Made by a program: the position numbers and the translations under genes | Notes under the pieces: model-generated | Databases searched by the model: none | Told to the model about the DNA's origin: nothing | Seen by the model: the letters and a program-made list of their open reading frames with translations, nothing else | Assembly: GCA_964473205.1 (NCBI GenBank) | Contig: CAYYOK010000103.1 | Span: 1-12,479 of the forward strand | DNA length: 12,479 nucleotides | Reading direction: 5' to 3' | DNA from: CAYMRL01 sp964473205 | GTDB lineage: Bacteria; Deinococcota; Deinococci; Deinococcales; Trueperaceae | Part shown: positions 6,912-12,479 of the stretch, piece by piece | How the letters are laid out: each line of letters opens with the position of its first letter | Position numbering within the stretch: position 1 is the first letter of the stretch

Positions 6912-6966
6912 GTAGTGGCCTCTCCATGAGCTGAGACGGGTGCGAGCCCAGCGCTGAGCCATCTGG

Positions 6967-6986
6967 TGTATCACACGTGATACAAT
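6967..6986 (+). promoter_or_regulatory. Toxin-antitoxin operator overlapping the -10 box
   Basis: TGTATCACACGTGATACA (6967-6984) has perfect 8-bp arms around a 2-bp centre. Its right arm merges into TACAAT (6981-6986), a good -10 box ending 6 nt before the antitoxin ATG at 6993. Phd/YefM-type antitoxins are known to bind such dyads at their own promoter, so this is the likely autoregulatory site. The spacing and the lack of a Shine-Dalgarno imply a leaderless mRNA starting at or near the ATG. No clear -35 box is seen. Confidence 0.75.
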
Positions 6987-6992
6987 GTGGGC

Positions 6993-7238
6993 ATGAGCAG
7001 GAACAGCGTCGGGATACGCGAACTGCGGAACCATGGCGGTGACGTCATCGAAAGAGTGCAAGCTGGCGAACGCATCATCGTGACGAAGTCCGGCAAGCCC
7101 GTGGCGGAGATACGCCCACTGAGAACCCGCAGGCAGAACCGTGACGAGATCCTGGCTCGCTGGCGGCACCTACCGAAAGTCGATCCCGTGGCGTTCCGCC
7201 GCGACATCGACGAAGCGGTGGGCTTCTCCCTGTGGTGA
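6993..7238 (+). CDS. Phd/YefM-family antitoxin
   Basis: An 81-residue antitoxin of a type II pair. Seen: the N-terminal Phd/YefM pattern VGIRELRNHGGDVIERVQAG, then ERIIVTKSGKPVAEIRPL (through residue 43), the DNA-binding and dimer fold. A basic linker and an acidic/aromatic tail ending in Trp follow and probably wrap the toxin's PIN domain. ATG 6993 is chosen over the in-frame GTG 6987 because it sits 6 nt after the -10 box. The stop overlaps the toxin's likely GTG start (GTGA at 7235-7238), the usual coupling in these modules. Base composition is more AT-rich than in the flanking genes, as expected for a transferred module. Confidence 0.9.
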   Translation: MSRNSVGIRELRNHGGDVIERVQAGERIIVTKSGKPVAEIRPLRTRRQNRDEILARWRHLPKVDPVAFRRDIDEAVGFSLW

Positions 7239-7672
7239 GGATGGCCGAAGACGAAGGCGTGCTGCAGACCGAGGAGCAGGGCCTCCTCGACACCAGCGTC
7301 GTCATCCAGTTGAGGATGATCGACAGGGACGAGCTACCAGAGCAACTTCAGATTTCAGCCGTGACATTGGCGGAGCTGTCCGTCGGGCCATTGGTGGCAG
7401 CGACAGAAGAAGAACGCAGCACCAGGCAAGCGGTACTTCAGCAAGCCGAGGTCGACTTCGAGCCGATCCCGTTCGACGCCGCAGCCGCTCGCGTGTTCGG
7501 TAGGGTAGCGGCCGCCCTGAGACGGGTCGGCCGCAAGGCGTCCTCTCGAGGCTTCGACGCGATGATCGCCGCGACGGCAATCGCCAACCAACTACCCCTC
7601 TACACGGCCAACCCAAGCGACTTCGAGGGCATTCACGAACTGGAAGTAAGGGCGGTCGGATCTCGGAGTTGA
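7235..7672 (+). CDS. vapC: PIN-domain ribonuclease toxin (VapC family)
   Basis: A 145-residue PIN-domain protein, the toxin partner of the preceding antitoxin. VapC-type PIN toxins cleave tRNA or rRNA with Mg2+ (family knowledge). Seen, from GTG 7235: LLDTSVVI with Asp19; TLAELSVG with Glu47; SSRGFDAMIAATA with Asp108; and TANPSDF with Asn126 and Asp129. The full acidic quartet is present, so the enzyme should be active. Start is uncertain: GTG 7235 overlaps the antitoxin stop by 4 nt, while ATG 7241 is 2 codons later, and neither has a good Shine-Dalgarno. About 16 residues precede the usual PIN start. The gene converges on the transporter gene with 19 bp between stops. Confidence 0.9.
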   Translation: MRMAEDEGVLQTEEQGLLDTSVVIQLRMIDRDELPEQLQISAVTLAELSVGPLVAATEEERSTRQAVLQQAEVDFEPIPFDAAAARVFGRVAAALRRVGRKASSRGFDAMIAATAIANQLPLYTANPSDFEGIHELEVRAVGSRS

Positions 7673-7691
7673 AGTGGTCTCGGATCCGGAA

Positions 7692-9554
7692 TCACAACGG
7701 GAAGAGCACCGGCACCAGCAACAGCACGACGATGGTCACCAGCACCTGCAGCGGCACACCGACGCGCGCCACGTCCGAGAACCGGTAGTGCCCCGGCCCC
7801 AAGACCAGCGTCGTGACCGGCGTCGAGACCGGGTTGATGAACGTGCACGACGCGCCCAGCGCCACCGCCACCAGCATCCCGGCCGGCGCGTAGCCCAGCG
7901 CCTGCGCCGCCTGCAGCGCGATCGGCGCCACCAGCACGGCCGATGTCGTGTTGGCGAGGAACTGCGTGACTACGACGGTCAGCAGGTAGATGCCCGCCAG
8001 CATCGCGTGCGGGCCTGCGTTCCCCAGCCAGTCGGTCAGCCAGCCGGCGGCCAGCTCGACAGCGCCGGTCTGGGACAGCGCGGTGGCGAGCGGCAGCATC
8101 CCGGCCAGCAGGATCACCGATGGCCAGCGCACGCTGCGGTACGCCGCGCCGATGCTCAGCGAGCCGCTGACGACCAGCGCGACGACGGCCAGCAGCGCCG
8201 CCAGCACCAGCGGCAGCAACTCGAAGGCCATGACGACGAGCATCGCCACCACGATGGCACCGCATACCAGAGCGCGGTCGGCGCGCGGGGCGGGCAGGTC
8301 GCCGTCGACGGCCTCGCTGAGCAAGGCCGCATCGTCGCGCTCACGCCGCATCAGCTCGATGGCTGGCGACATGCCGCGCACGAGCAGCACGTCGCCGAAG
8401 CGCAGGCGCTCGTGTGCGAGGTCGCCTCGGAGGCGGTCGTCGCCGCGCTGGATGCCCAGCACCACCAGGCGGTAGCGGTCCCTGAAGCGCAGCTCGGCGA
8501 GCGTCTTGCCCAACCATGCCGAGCGCGGCGTGACCAGCAGCTCGGCGAACACCAGGTTGGACGGGACGACCTGTCCCTCAGACGGTCGCACCTGCTCGAG
8601 CTCGACCTCGTAGGTGTCGGCCAGGTCGTCGAGGTCGTCGCGTGAGCCCTGGACGAAGACCCTGTCCCCCTCGCTCAGCAGCGTGAAGGGGCCGATGCGC
8701 TTCGAGACGCCGAGGTGACGCCGCGAGCGCAGGCCGGCCCGGATCGCGTCCGGGTCGGTGTCGATCGCGACGACGCGCACGCCGAGGCGCTCGGGCCAGC
8801 GCAGCTCGCCGAGGGTCTCCCCCACCAGCAGCGAGCCGGGCGGGATCTTGAAGCGCCACAGCTCCTCGACCAGGCCGAACCGTTCCGCCACGCTGCCCAG
8901 CGCCTGCGGGCCGGACTCTTCGGCGGCCGGCGCGTTCGGCGCCCGGTCCGGCAGCAGCCGGCGCCCGATGGTGACGAGGAACAAGGTGGCCACCGCGACG
9001 AGCACCAGGCCGACCGGCGCCAGCGCGAAGAAGCCCAGCGGATCCTCGCCCGCGGCTACCAGCGTCTGCGACGCGACCAGGTTCGGCGGCGTGGCGATCA
9101 GCGTCAGCGTGCCGCCGAGCAGCGCCGCGAACGCGACCGGGATCAGCAGCCGGCTGGGGCTGAGCCGCTGGCGCCACGCCAGGCGCACGGCGATCGGCAG
9201 CATGATCGCGACGGTGCCCGTCGAGCTCATGAACGCCGACAGGCCCGCCGTCGCGAGCATCAGCACCGCCATCAGGCGCGCCTCGCCGTTGCCGGCCACG
9301 CGCGCGATCCAGTTGCCGATAGAGCTAGCCAGCCCCGTCTCGACCAACGCCCCCGAGACCACGAACAGCGCGGCGATCATCACCACCAGCGGGTCGGCGA
9401 AGCCTGCCAGGGCCTGCTGCGGGGTCAGCACGCCGGTCAGCGGCAGTGCGATCACGACCAGCAGCGCGACGAGGTCGAGCGGCACGCGGTCGGACACGAA
9501 CAGAGCGAGGGCCCCTGCCAGCACGACGAGGACCATGATCATGTCGCCGCTCAT
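7692..9554 (-). CDS. SLC13/DASS-family transporter with two RCK_C domains
   Basis: A 620-residue inner-membrane symporter. Seen: N-terminal hydrophobic helices (about residues 5-205) with the family half-site FMSSTGTVAIMLPIA (108-122). A soluble middle region (about 210-410) holds two TrkA-C/RCK_C-like repeats, each with a V-A-I-D or V-V-L-G strand and an E-G-D-R-V-F-V or F-G-D-V-L-L-V strand. C-terminal helices follow with the second half-site FLANTTSAVLVAPIA (Asn535, Thr536, Thr537), then CTFINPVSTPVTT and GPGHYRFSD. The family moves sulfate or di/tricarboxylates with Na+; those with RCK_C inserts are often called sulfate transporters, but the substrate here is unproven. ATG 9554 is chosen: there is no Shine-Dalgarno, but TACTCT ends 7 nt upstream. 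GTG 9560 is the alternative. Confidence 0.9.
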   Translation of the reverse strand: MSGDMIMVLVVLAGALALFVSDRVPLDLVALLVVIALPLTGVLTPQQALAGFADPLVVMIAALFVVSGALVETGLASSIGNWIARVAGNGEARLMAVLMLATAGLSAFMSSTGTVAIMLPIAVRLAWRQRLSPSRLLIPVAFAALLGGTLTLIATPPNLVASQTLVAAGEDPLGFFALAPVGLVLVAVATLFLVTIGRRLLPDRAPNAPAAEESGPQALGSVAERFGLVEELWRFKIPPGSLLVGETLGELRWPERLGVRVVAIDTDPDAIRAGLRSRRHLGVSKRIGPFTLLSEGDRVFVQGSRDDLDDLADTYEVELEQVRPSEGQVVPSNLVFAELLVTPRSAWLGKTLAELRFRDRYRLVVLGIQRGDDRLRGDLAHERLRFGDVLLVRGMSPAIELMRRERDDAALLSEAVDGDLPAPRADRALVCGAIVVAMLVVMAFELLPLVLAALLAVVALVVSGSLSIGAAYRSVRWPSVILLAGMLPLATALSQTGAVELAAGWLTDWLGNAGPHAMLAGIYLLTVVVTQFLANTTSAVLVAPIALQAAQALGYAPAGMLVAVALGASCTFINPVSTPVTTLVLGPGHYRFSDVARVGVPLQVLVTIVVLLLVPVLFPL

Positions 9555-9561
9555 GCACACC

Positions 9562-9567
9562 AGAGTA
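9562..9567 (-). promoter_or_regulatory. Candidate -10 box of the transporter gene
   Basis: On the minus strand TACTCT lies 7 nt before ATG 9554, and no Shine-Dalgarno precedes that start. A poor -35-like TGTAAC lies 17 nt further upstream (9590-9585). The arrangement matches the leaderless pattern at the antitoxin gene. Not otherwise supported. Confidence 0.35.
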
Positions 9568-9590
9568 GGCGCGCGGGTCGGTGAGTTACA

Positions 9591-9662
9591 GGGACAGCCT
9601 GCCCGTTGAGCCGTGGGACGGCCTCGCGGCCTCCCGCAGGGACAACCCGCCCGTCTACGACG
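9591..9662 (+). repeat. Three imperfect 24-bp phased repeats upstream of HU
   Basis: GGGAC recurs at 9591, 9615 and 9639, exactly 24 bp apart. Units 1 and 3 agree at 15 of their first 19 positions (GGGACAGCCTGCCCGTTGA against GGGACAACCCGCCCGTCTA); unit 2 keeps GGGACrrCCt and a GC-rich follow-on. The array ends just before the HU -10 box. It may be a regulator-binding array or a decayed tandem duplication. Confidence 0.5.
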
Positions 9663-9681
9663 GGCCGCGATGCCCTATACT
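9649..9681 (+). promoter_or_regulatory. HU promoter: -10 TATACT with inverted repeat over the -35 region
   Basis: TATACT (9676-9681) is the best -10 box in the window. The -35 position (9653-9658, 17-bp spacing) falls within GCCCGTCTACGACGGGC (9649-9665), a 7-bp inverted repeat around TAC. The -35 hexamer itself is poor, so an activator may be needed or the dyad may be an operator. The leader to ATG 9709 includes AAAGGAG at 9696-9702. Confidence 0.6.
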
Positions 9682-9708
9682 CGTGCCGATTCACGAAAGG
9701 AGCACCTC

Positions 9709-10002
9709 ATGGCCAAGACCGTCAGCAGGGCCGACTTGGTAGACCTCGTCGCGTCCGACACCAAGCTTCCCAAGAAGACAGTGAAAGACACCATGGACGC
9801 TCTCCTGGCGTCGATGTCGAGCACCATCGCCAAGGGCTCCAAAGTGACGCTGACCGGCTTCGGGACCTTCGAGGTACGCAAGCGCAAGGCTCGTACCGGT
9901 GTGAAGCCCGGCACCACCGAGAAGATCAAGATCCCCGCCAGCAAGTACCCGGCGTTCAAGGCGGGCAAGAGCCTCAAGGACAAGGTCGGCGGCAAGAAGT
10001 AG
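9709..10002 (+). CDS. hup: HU-family nucleoid-associated DNA-binding protein
   Basis: A 97-residue HU/IHF-family histone-like protein that binds and bends DNA as a dimer in the nucleoid. Seen: N-terminal helices SRADLVDLVASDTKLPKKTVKDTMDALLASM, the beta saddle VTLTGFGTFEVRKRKARTG, then the arm V-K-P-G-T-T-E-K-I-K-I-P-A and YPAFKAGKSLKDKV. The usual arm Pro and basic residues are present. The length is typical, without the long Lys/Ala tail of some Deinococcus HUs. Start ATG 9709 has AAAGGAG 6 nt upstream. The frame is open upstream to 9613, but the promoter and Shine-Dalgarno lie in that stretch, so it is not coding. It converges on the gluconokinase gene with the stop codons touching. Confidence 0.96.
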   Translation: MAKTVSRADLVDLVASDTKLPKKTVKDTMDALLASMSSTIAKGSKVTLTGFGTFEVRKRKARTGVKPGTTEKIKIPASKYPAFKAGKSLKDKVGGKK

Positions 10003-10563
10003 CTACCTGCCCGCAGCGATCTGCTCCATGACGCTCTCGACGTTCTCCCTGAAAGCACGTGCGGCGTCGACGACGATCAGCCCCGGCAGCTCCTCGTGGG
10101 TCGGCGGCTCGAGCGCCTTGAACTGTGACGCGCCGAGCGCGGGATTGAAGAAGTGCCCGCGGCGGCGCGTCAGGCGCTCCTCGACGACCTCCGGCGCGAT
10201 CTCCAGGTAGACGAAGCGCAGGCCCGGCACGGCGCCTGTCAGCACCTGCCGGTAGGCGCGCTTGAGGGCGCTGCACGCCATCACCACGCCCTCGCCCGCC
10301 GCCTGCTTGGCGGCCATGGCCGCTCCGACGGCGGCCAGCCACGGCGCGCGGTCCTCGTCGGTCAGAGGCGTGCCGGCGCGCATCTTGGCGACGTTCACCT
10401 CCGGGTGGTAGTCGTCGGCGTCGAGGAAGGTCGCGCCTAGAGCGCGGGCGACCTCCCTGCCGATCGCCGACTTGCCCGCGGCGGACACGCCCATCACGAC
10501 CACGGCGTGAGACCGCCGGGTCGGTGCGCTGGCGGCTCCCTCGTCGAGCGGGCTGCCGCTCAA
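10003..10563 (-). CDS. gntK: Gluconokinase (gluconate kinase, GntK type)
   Basis: A 186-residue P-loop kinase that converts D-gluconate and ATP to 6-phosphogluconate, feeding the pentose phosphate or Entner-Doudoroff route. Seen, from TTG 10563: Walker A GVSAAGKS (residues 25-32), LDADDYHP (47-54) with NVAKM, GTPLTDEDRAPWL, the signature ACSALKRAYR, and KALEPP near the C-terminus. These are the hallmark gluconokinase motifs in order. Start: TTG 10563 overlaps the larA stop (TTGA) with AGGGA about 5 nt upstream; GTG 10503, just before the P-loop, is less likely because it has no Shine-Dalgarno. It is therefore translationally coupled to the LarA-family gene. Its stop abuts the HU stop on the other strand. 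Confidence 0.94.
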   Translation of the reverse strand: MSGSPLDEGAASAPTRRSHAVVVMGVSAAGKSAIGREVARALGATFLDADDYHPEVNVAKMRAGTPLTDEDRAPWLAAVGAAMAAKQAAGEGVVMACSALKRAYRQVLTGAVPGLRFVYLEIAPEVVEERLTRRRGHFFNPALGASQFKALEPPTHEELPGLIVVDAARAFRENVESVMEQIAAGR

Positions 10564-11831
10564 GCGTCCCTGACCCGGTAGAGCGTCTCGCCAGACTTGC
10601 GCACCAGCAGCACGCCCTCGTCCTCGCGCTTGGCCCACTCCTCGACGTCGATGGTGTCGGGGTCGAGGTAGCCGAGGTTCAGCTCGGCGCAGACCTCCGG
10701 CGGGATGCGGGTGGCGAGGGTCACGGTGGCGCGCGGCGTCTCGATGCCCGTGGCCGCGTCGTAGTCGCCGTCACCCTTGACGTGAGTCGAGTGGGCGAGC
10801 ACGCCGAGCGGCACGTGATTGAACCTGTCCCACTGCTTGAGGAAGTACGGCAGCGGGTGGTAGCCGACGGCGTGGATGTGCTTGCCGTGCACGAAGCTGA
10901 CCTCGTCTAAGTGCGGGGCGTAGATGATCAGCTCGCCGCCCTCGGCCAGGGCCGGCTCGAGCTTGTACATCGCCTTGCCGGCGGTCCACAGCTCGTCGTA
11001 CATCGGCGGCGCGCACGACAGCACGCGCTGGAACGGCTTGTCGACCCAATGTATGTGCCGCTGCGCCGACAGGTCGGCCGCCGCCGCCCAGGCGGTCAGA
11101 TGGTCGCCGACGAACACGCCGGCCAGGCCGCTGCCCTCCACGACCAGCGCGGCCAGGGTGATCGGCCGCGGCACCAGCTCGACGGCGGCGTGGATCATCG
11201 CCCGCACCGGCGTGTCCTTGATGCCGATGGTGCGCCTCACGCCCGCCAGGGCGCCGAGCCAGTGGGTCACGTCGATCATCGCGGCGCCGCTGATGCCTGG
11301 GAACAGGTACTTGCCGCCGCCGGAGAAGCCGACGACCTCGTGCGGGAAGGTCGGGCCGAGGATCAGGATCTCGTCGTAGTCGAGCGCGGCGCGGTTGAGC
11401 GACACATCGACGTCGCCGCCGAGTGTCGGGTGCCATCTCTCGCCCGCGATCTCCTTGACGCGGCTCTGCGGCAGCGAGCCGACCGACACCAGCGTGTCGG
11501 GGTGGTCCCAGGCGTGGTTGAGCAGGCCGACGTGCCTGTAGCGGCCCCGGCGTTGCTCTTCCGTGATCCCGACGAGCTGGTTGAGGCGTTCCTCGCTCAG
11601 GGGCGGGTGGGTGCCGAGAGCGACCATGAAGTCGAGCGCGGCTGCGTCGTCGAGCGCGTTCACGACGATCTCGAACAGCAGCGGCAGCGGCACGCTGCGG
11701 GTGTGGTCGGGGATGAGGGCGAGGACCCGCTTGCCGCGGAAGCGGCCGGCGAGGGCCGTGGTGAGGGTCTCGCGCACCACCTCTTCGGCGAGCACAGCGC
11801 CGCTTGGGGCAACGGCCGAACGCAGCGTCAA
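10560..11831 (-). CDS. LarA-family nickel-pincer racemase/epimerase, probable D-gluconate 2-epimerase
   Basis: A 423-residue LarA-superfamily enzyme. LarA interconverts 2-hydroxyacid stereoisomers by hydride transfer to a nickel-pincer nucleotide cofactor (NPN) bound to a lysine. Seen, from TTG 11831: DHTRS (Asp42, Arg45), GTHPPLSEE (His75), PHEVVGFSGGGKYLFPG (His164, Lys174), and THW (His190). The His164-Lys174-His190 spacing equals that of L. plantarum LarA His174-Lys184-His200 as I recall it, so cofactor attachment and catalysis should be retained. The TTG start overlaps the upstream stop (TTGA) with GGAGG 7 nt before it. The downstream coupled gene is gluconokinase. LarA homologues with gluconate 2-epimerase activity (gluconate/mannonate) are known, so that substrate is inferred from context. 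The NPN biosynthesis genes larB, larC and larE are not in the window. Confidence 0.88.
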   Translation of the reverse strand: MTLRSAVAPSGAVLAEEVVRETLTTALAGRFRGKRVLALIPDHTRSVPLPLLFEIVVNALDDAAALDFMVALGTHPPLSEERLNQLVGITEEQRRGRYRHVGLLNHAWDHPDTLVSVGSLPQSRVKEIAGERWHPTLGGDVDVSLNRAALDYDEILILGPTFPHEVVGFSGGGKYLFPGISGAAMIDVTHWLGALAGVRRTIGIKDTPVRAMIHAAVELVPRPITLAALVVEGSGLAGVFVGDHLTAWAAAADLSAQRHIHWVDKPFQRVLSCAPPMYDELWTAGKAMYKLEPALAEGGELIIYAPHLDEVSFVHGKHIHAVGYHPLPYFLKQWDRFNHVPLGVLAHSTHVKGDGDYDAATGIETPRATVTLATRIPPEVCAELNLGYLDPDTIDVEEWAKREDEGVLLVRKSGETLYRVRDA

Positions 11832-12479
11832 CGTAGGTCCTCCCCGTGGGCGTGAACCAGCACGCCGGCTACCCACACCTCTTCTATCCCTTCTATCGCG
11901 ACCCGGCGGGTGGTGTCGGCGCGCATGCCCAGCGGGCGCTCTCTGTCGCGCTTCGTGCCAAGCACCGTGTCAGGCGGCGCGGCGAGCTCCGAGTCATAGA
12001 CACTTTCGGCTACCCCTAAGCTCAGCTCCAGCCTATCGTCTCTTGGCTCGAGCCCCATGACCCGCTCCGGCGCCCGCGTCACGAGCTCTAGGATGGCCTC
12101 GGGTTCGACGTCGAGCACGGCCAGCGCGGTGTTGACCCCGGCCAGCAGCAGGCTGGCGCTGCCGGCGAGGTAGTTGCTGTCCGCCTGCGTCAGCCGGCCG
12201 CTCGGGTGCAGTTCGACGGCGCCGCCGACGTGCTCGGTGTAGCGGCCGGGCGGCATGCCGGCGAGCGAGACCGCGTCGGAGACGAGCACCAGCCGCCCCT
12301 CGCCCTTCACCTTGTGCAGCACGCGCATCAGGTTGGGAGGCAGGTGGTGGCCGTCGAAGATCGCGCTGGCGGTGAGGCGGTCGTCGGCGAGCTGGTCCCA
12401 GATCTGGTTGTGGTGCCTGTCGATGCGCGCGGGGATGCCGTTGCCGAGGTGGGTGCTGAGCGTCGCGCCGGCGTCCACG
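11828..12479 (-). CDS. NagA-like N-acetylglucosamine-6-phosphate deacetylase, 5' end outside window
   Basis: The C-terminal 216 or so residues of an amidohydrolase related to NagA, which removes acetate from GlcNAc-6-phosphate. Seen: LSTHLGNG (metal-region His), IFDGHHLPP (equivalent of E. coli NagA ADGLHVD), VSDAVSLAG with the catalytic-type Asp of the VTDA motif, and LAGSASLLLAGV (equivalent of SGSS). A variant segment HHNQIWDQLADDRL separates it from classical NagA, so the substrate could be another acylated sugar. The usual GxLxPGxxADL strand after P-E-R-V-M-G-L-E is interrupted by about 36 extra residues (codons 12048-11939) rich in rare codons, including a 22-bp repeat. The stop overlaps the next start (TTGA). 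GTG at 12478 is probably internal. Confidence 0.82.
   Translation of the reverse strand, partial: VDAGATLSTHLGNGIPARIDRHHNQIWDQLADDRLTASAIFDGHHLPPNLMRVLHKVKGEGRLVLVSDAVSLAGMPPGRYTEHVGGAVELHPSGRLTQADSNYLAGSASLLLAGVNTALAVLDVEPEAILELVTRAPERVMGLEPRDDRLELSLGVAESVYDSELAAPPDTVLGTKRDRERPLGMRADTTRRVAIEGIEEVWVAGVLVHAHGEDLR
12001..12022. repeat. 22-bp dispersed repeat, copy B (inside nagA-like gene)
   Basis: Matches 1957-1978 at 20 of 22 positions. In the gene it encodes S-L-G-V-A-E-S plus flanking bases, with rare codons TTA, GTA and AGT. It sits within the extra C-terminal segment that family comparison suggests is inserted. Confidence 0.4.

Noticed and set aside
6912..6966. Possible terminator after sbcC (GGG/CCC and GAGC/GCTC segments)
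   Set aside because: The pairings are short and interrupted and there is no T-run, so no terminator can be supported.
8715..9584. Plus-strand frames of 280-290 codons over the transporter
   Set aside because: His/Arg/Gln-rich antisense shadows of the membrane protein gene.
1..12479. CRISPR arrays, tRNA/rRNA genes, insertion sequences, prophage genes
   Set aside because: I saw no spaced repeats of the right size, no tRNA-like cloverleaf, and no transposase or integrase motifs.

Overview
This window is high-GC, gene-dense bacterial DNA. The best lineage clue is the HU protein at 9709-10002. Its C-terminal half (TGFGTFEVRKRKARTG, then EKIKIPASKYPAFKAGKSLKDKV) closely resembles Thermus-type HU as I remember it, so I infer a Deinococcota member, perhaps a mesophilic high-GC branch such as Trueperaceae. 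That is an inference from remembered family sequence, not from a search. Several genes lack a Shine-Dalgarno but carry a TANNNT box 6-7 nt before the start codon. This fits the leaderless transcription known in Deinococcus. No stretch above 300 bp lacks a gene; the longest gap is the 188 bp at 1882-2069.

Layout, left to right. (1) 1-2426, all minus strand: a stand-alone cyclic-nucleotide-binding domain protein, a RibD/DHFR-like reductase, and a kinase of the aminoglycoside/choline phosphotransferase fold. The kinase's 3' end lies beyond base 1. The gap before the reductase carries two copies of one 16-bp palindrome. (2) 2534-6911, plus strand: the sbcD-sbcC pair (Mre11/Rad50-type nuclease). 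A possible 19-codon ORF joins the two genes through ATGA and GTGA overlaps. (3) 6967-7672, plus strand: a Phd/YefM antitoxin and PIN-domain (VapC-like) toxin with an operator over the promoter. (4) 7692-9554, minus strand: an SLC13/DASS-family transporter with two RCK_C domains. (5) 9591-10002, plus strand: HU with a promoter region of phased imperfect repeats. (6) 10003-12479, minus strand: nagA-like deacetylase (5' end missing), a LarA-family nickel racemase/epimerase and gluconokinase, each junction a 4-nt TTGA stop/start overlap.

How the genes work together. SbcC and SbcD form one DNA-end-processing complex. The antitoxin and toxin form one autoregulated module. The LarA homologue directly beside gluconokinase suggests it acts as a D-gluconate 2-epimerase (gluconate/mannonate) rather than a lactate racemase. 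That would give a small sugar-acid operon, with the NagA-like enzyme as an amino-sugar or related deacylation step. The reductase and kinase look like accessory metabolism or resistance genes with no clear shared pathway.

The least explained items are the paired palindromes before the reductase, the coupling micro-ORF in sbcDC, the LarA-GntK-NagA unit, and an apparent in-frame insertion in the NagA-like C-terminus. That insertion contains a 22-bp sequence that recurs with 20/22 identity upstream of the reductase gene.
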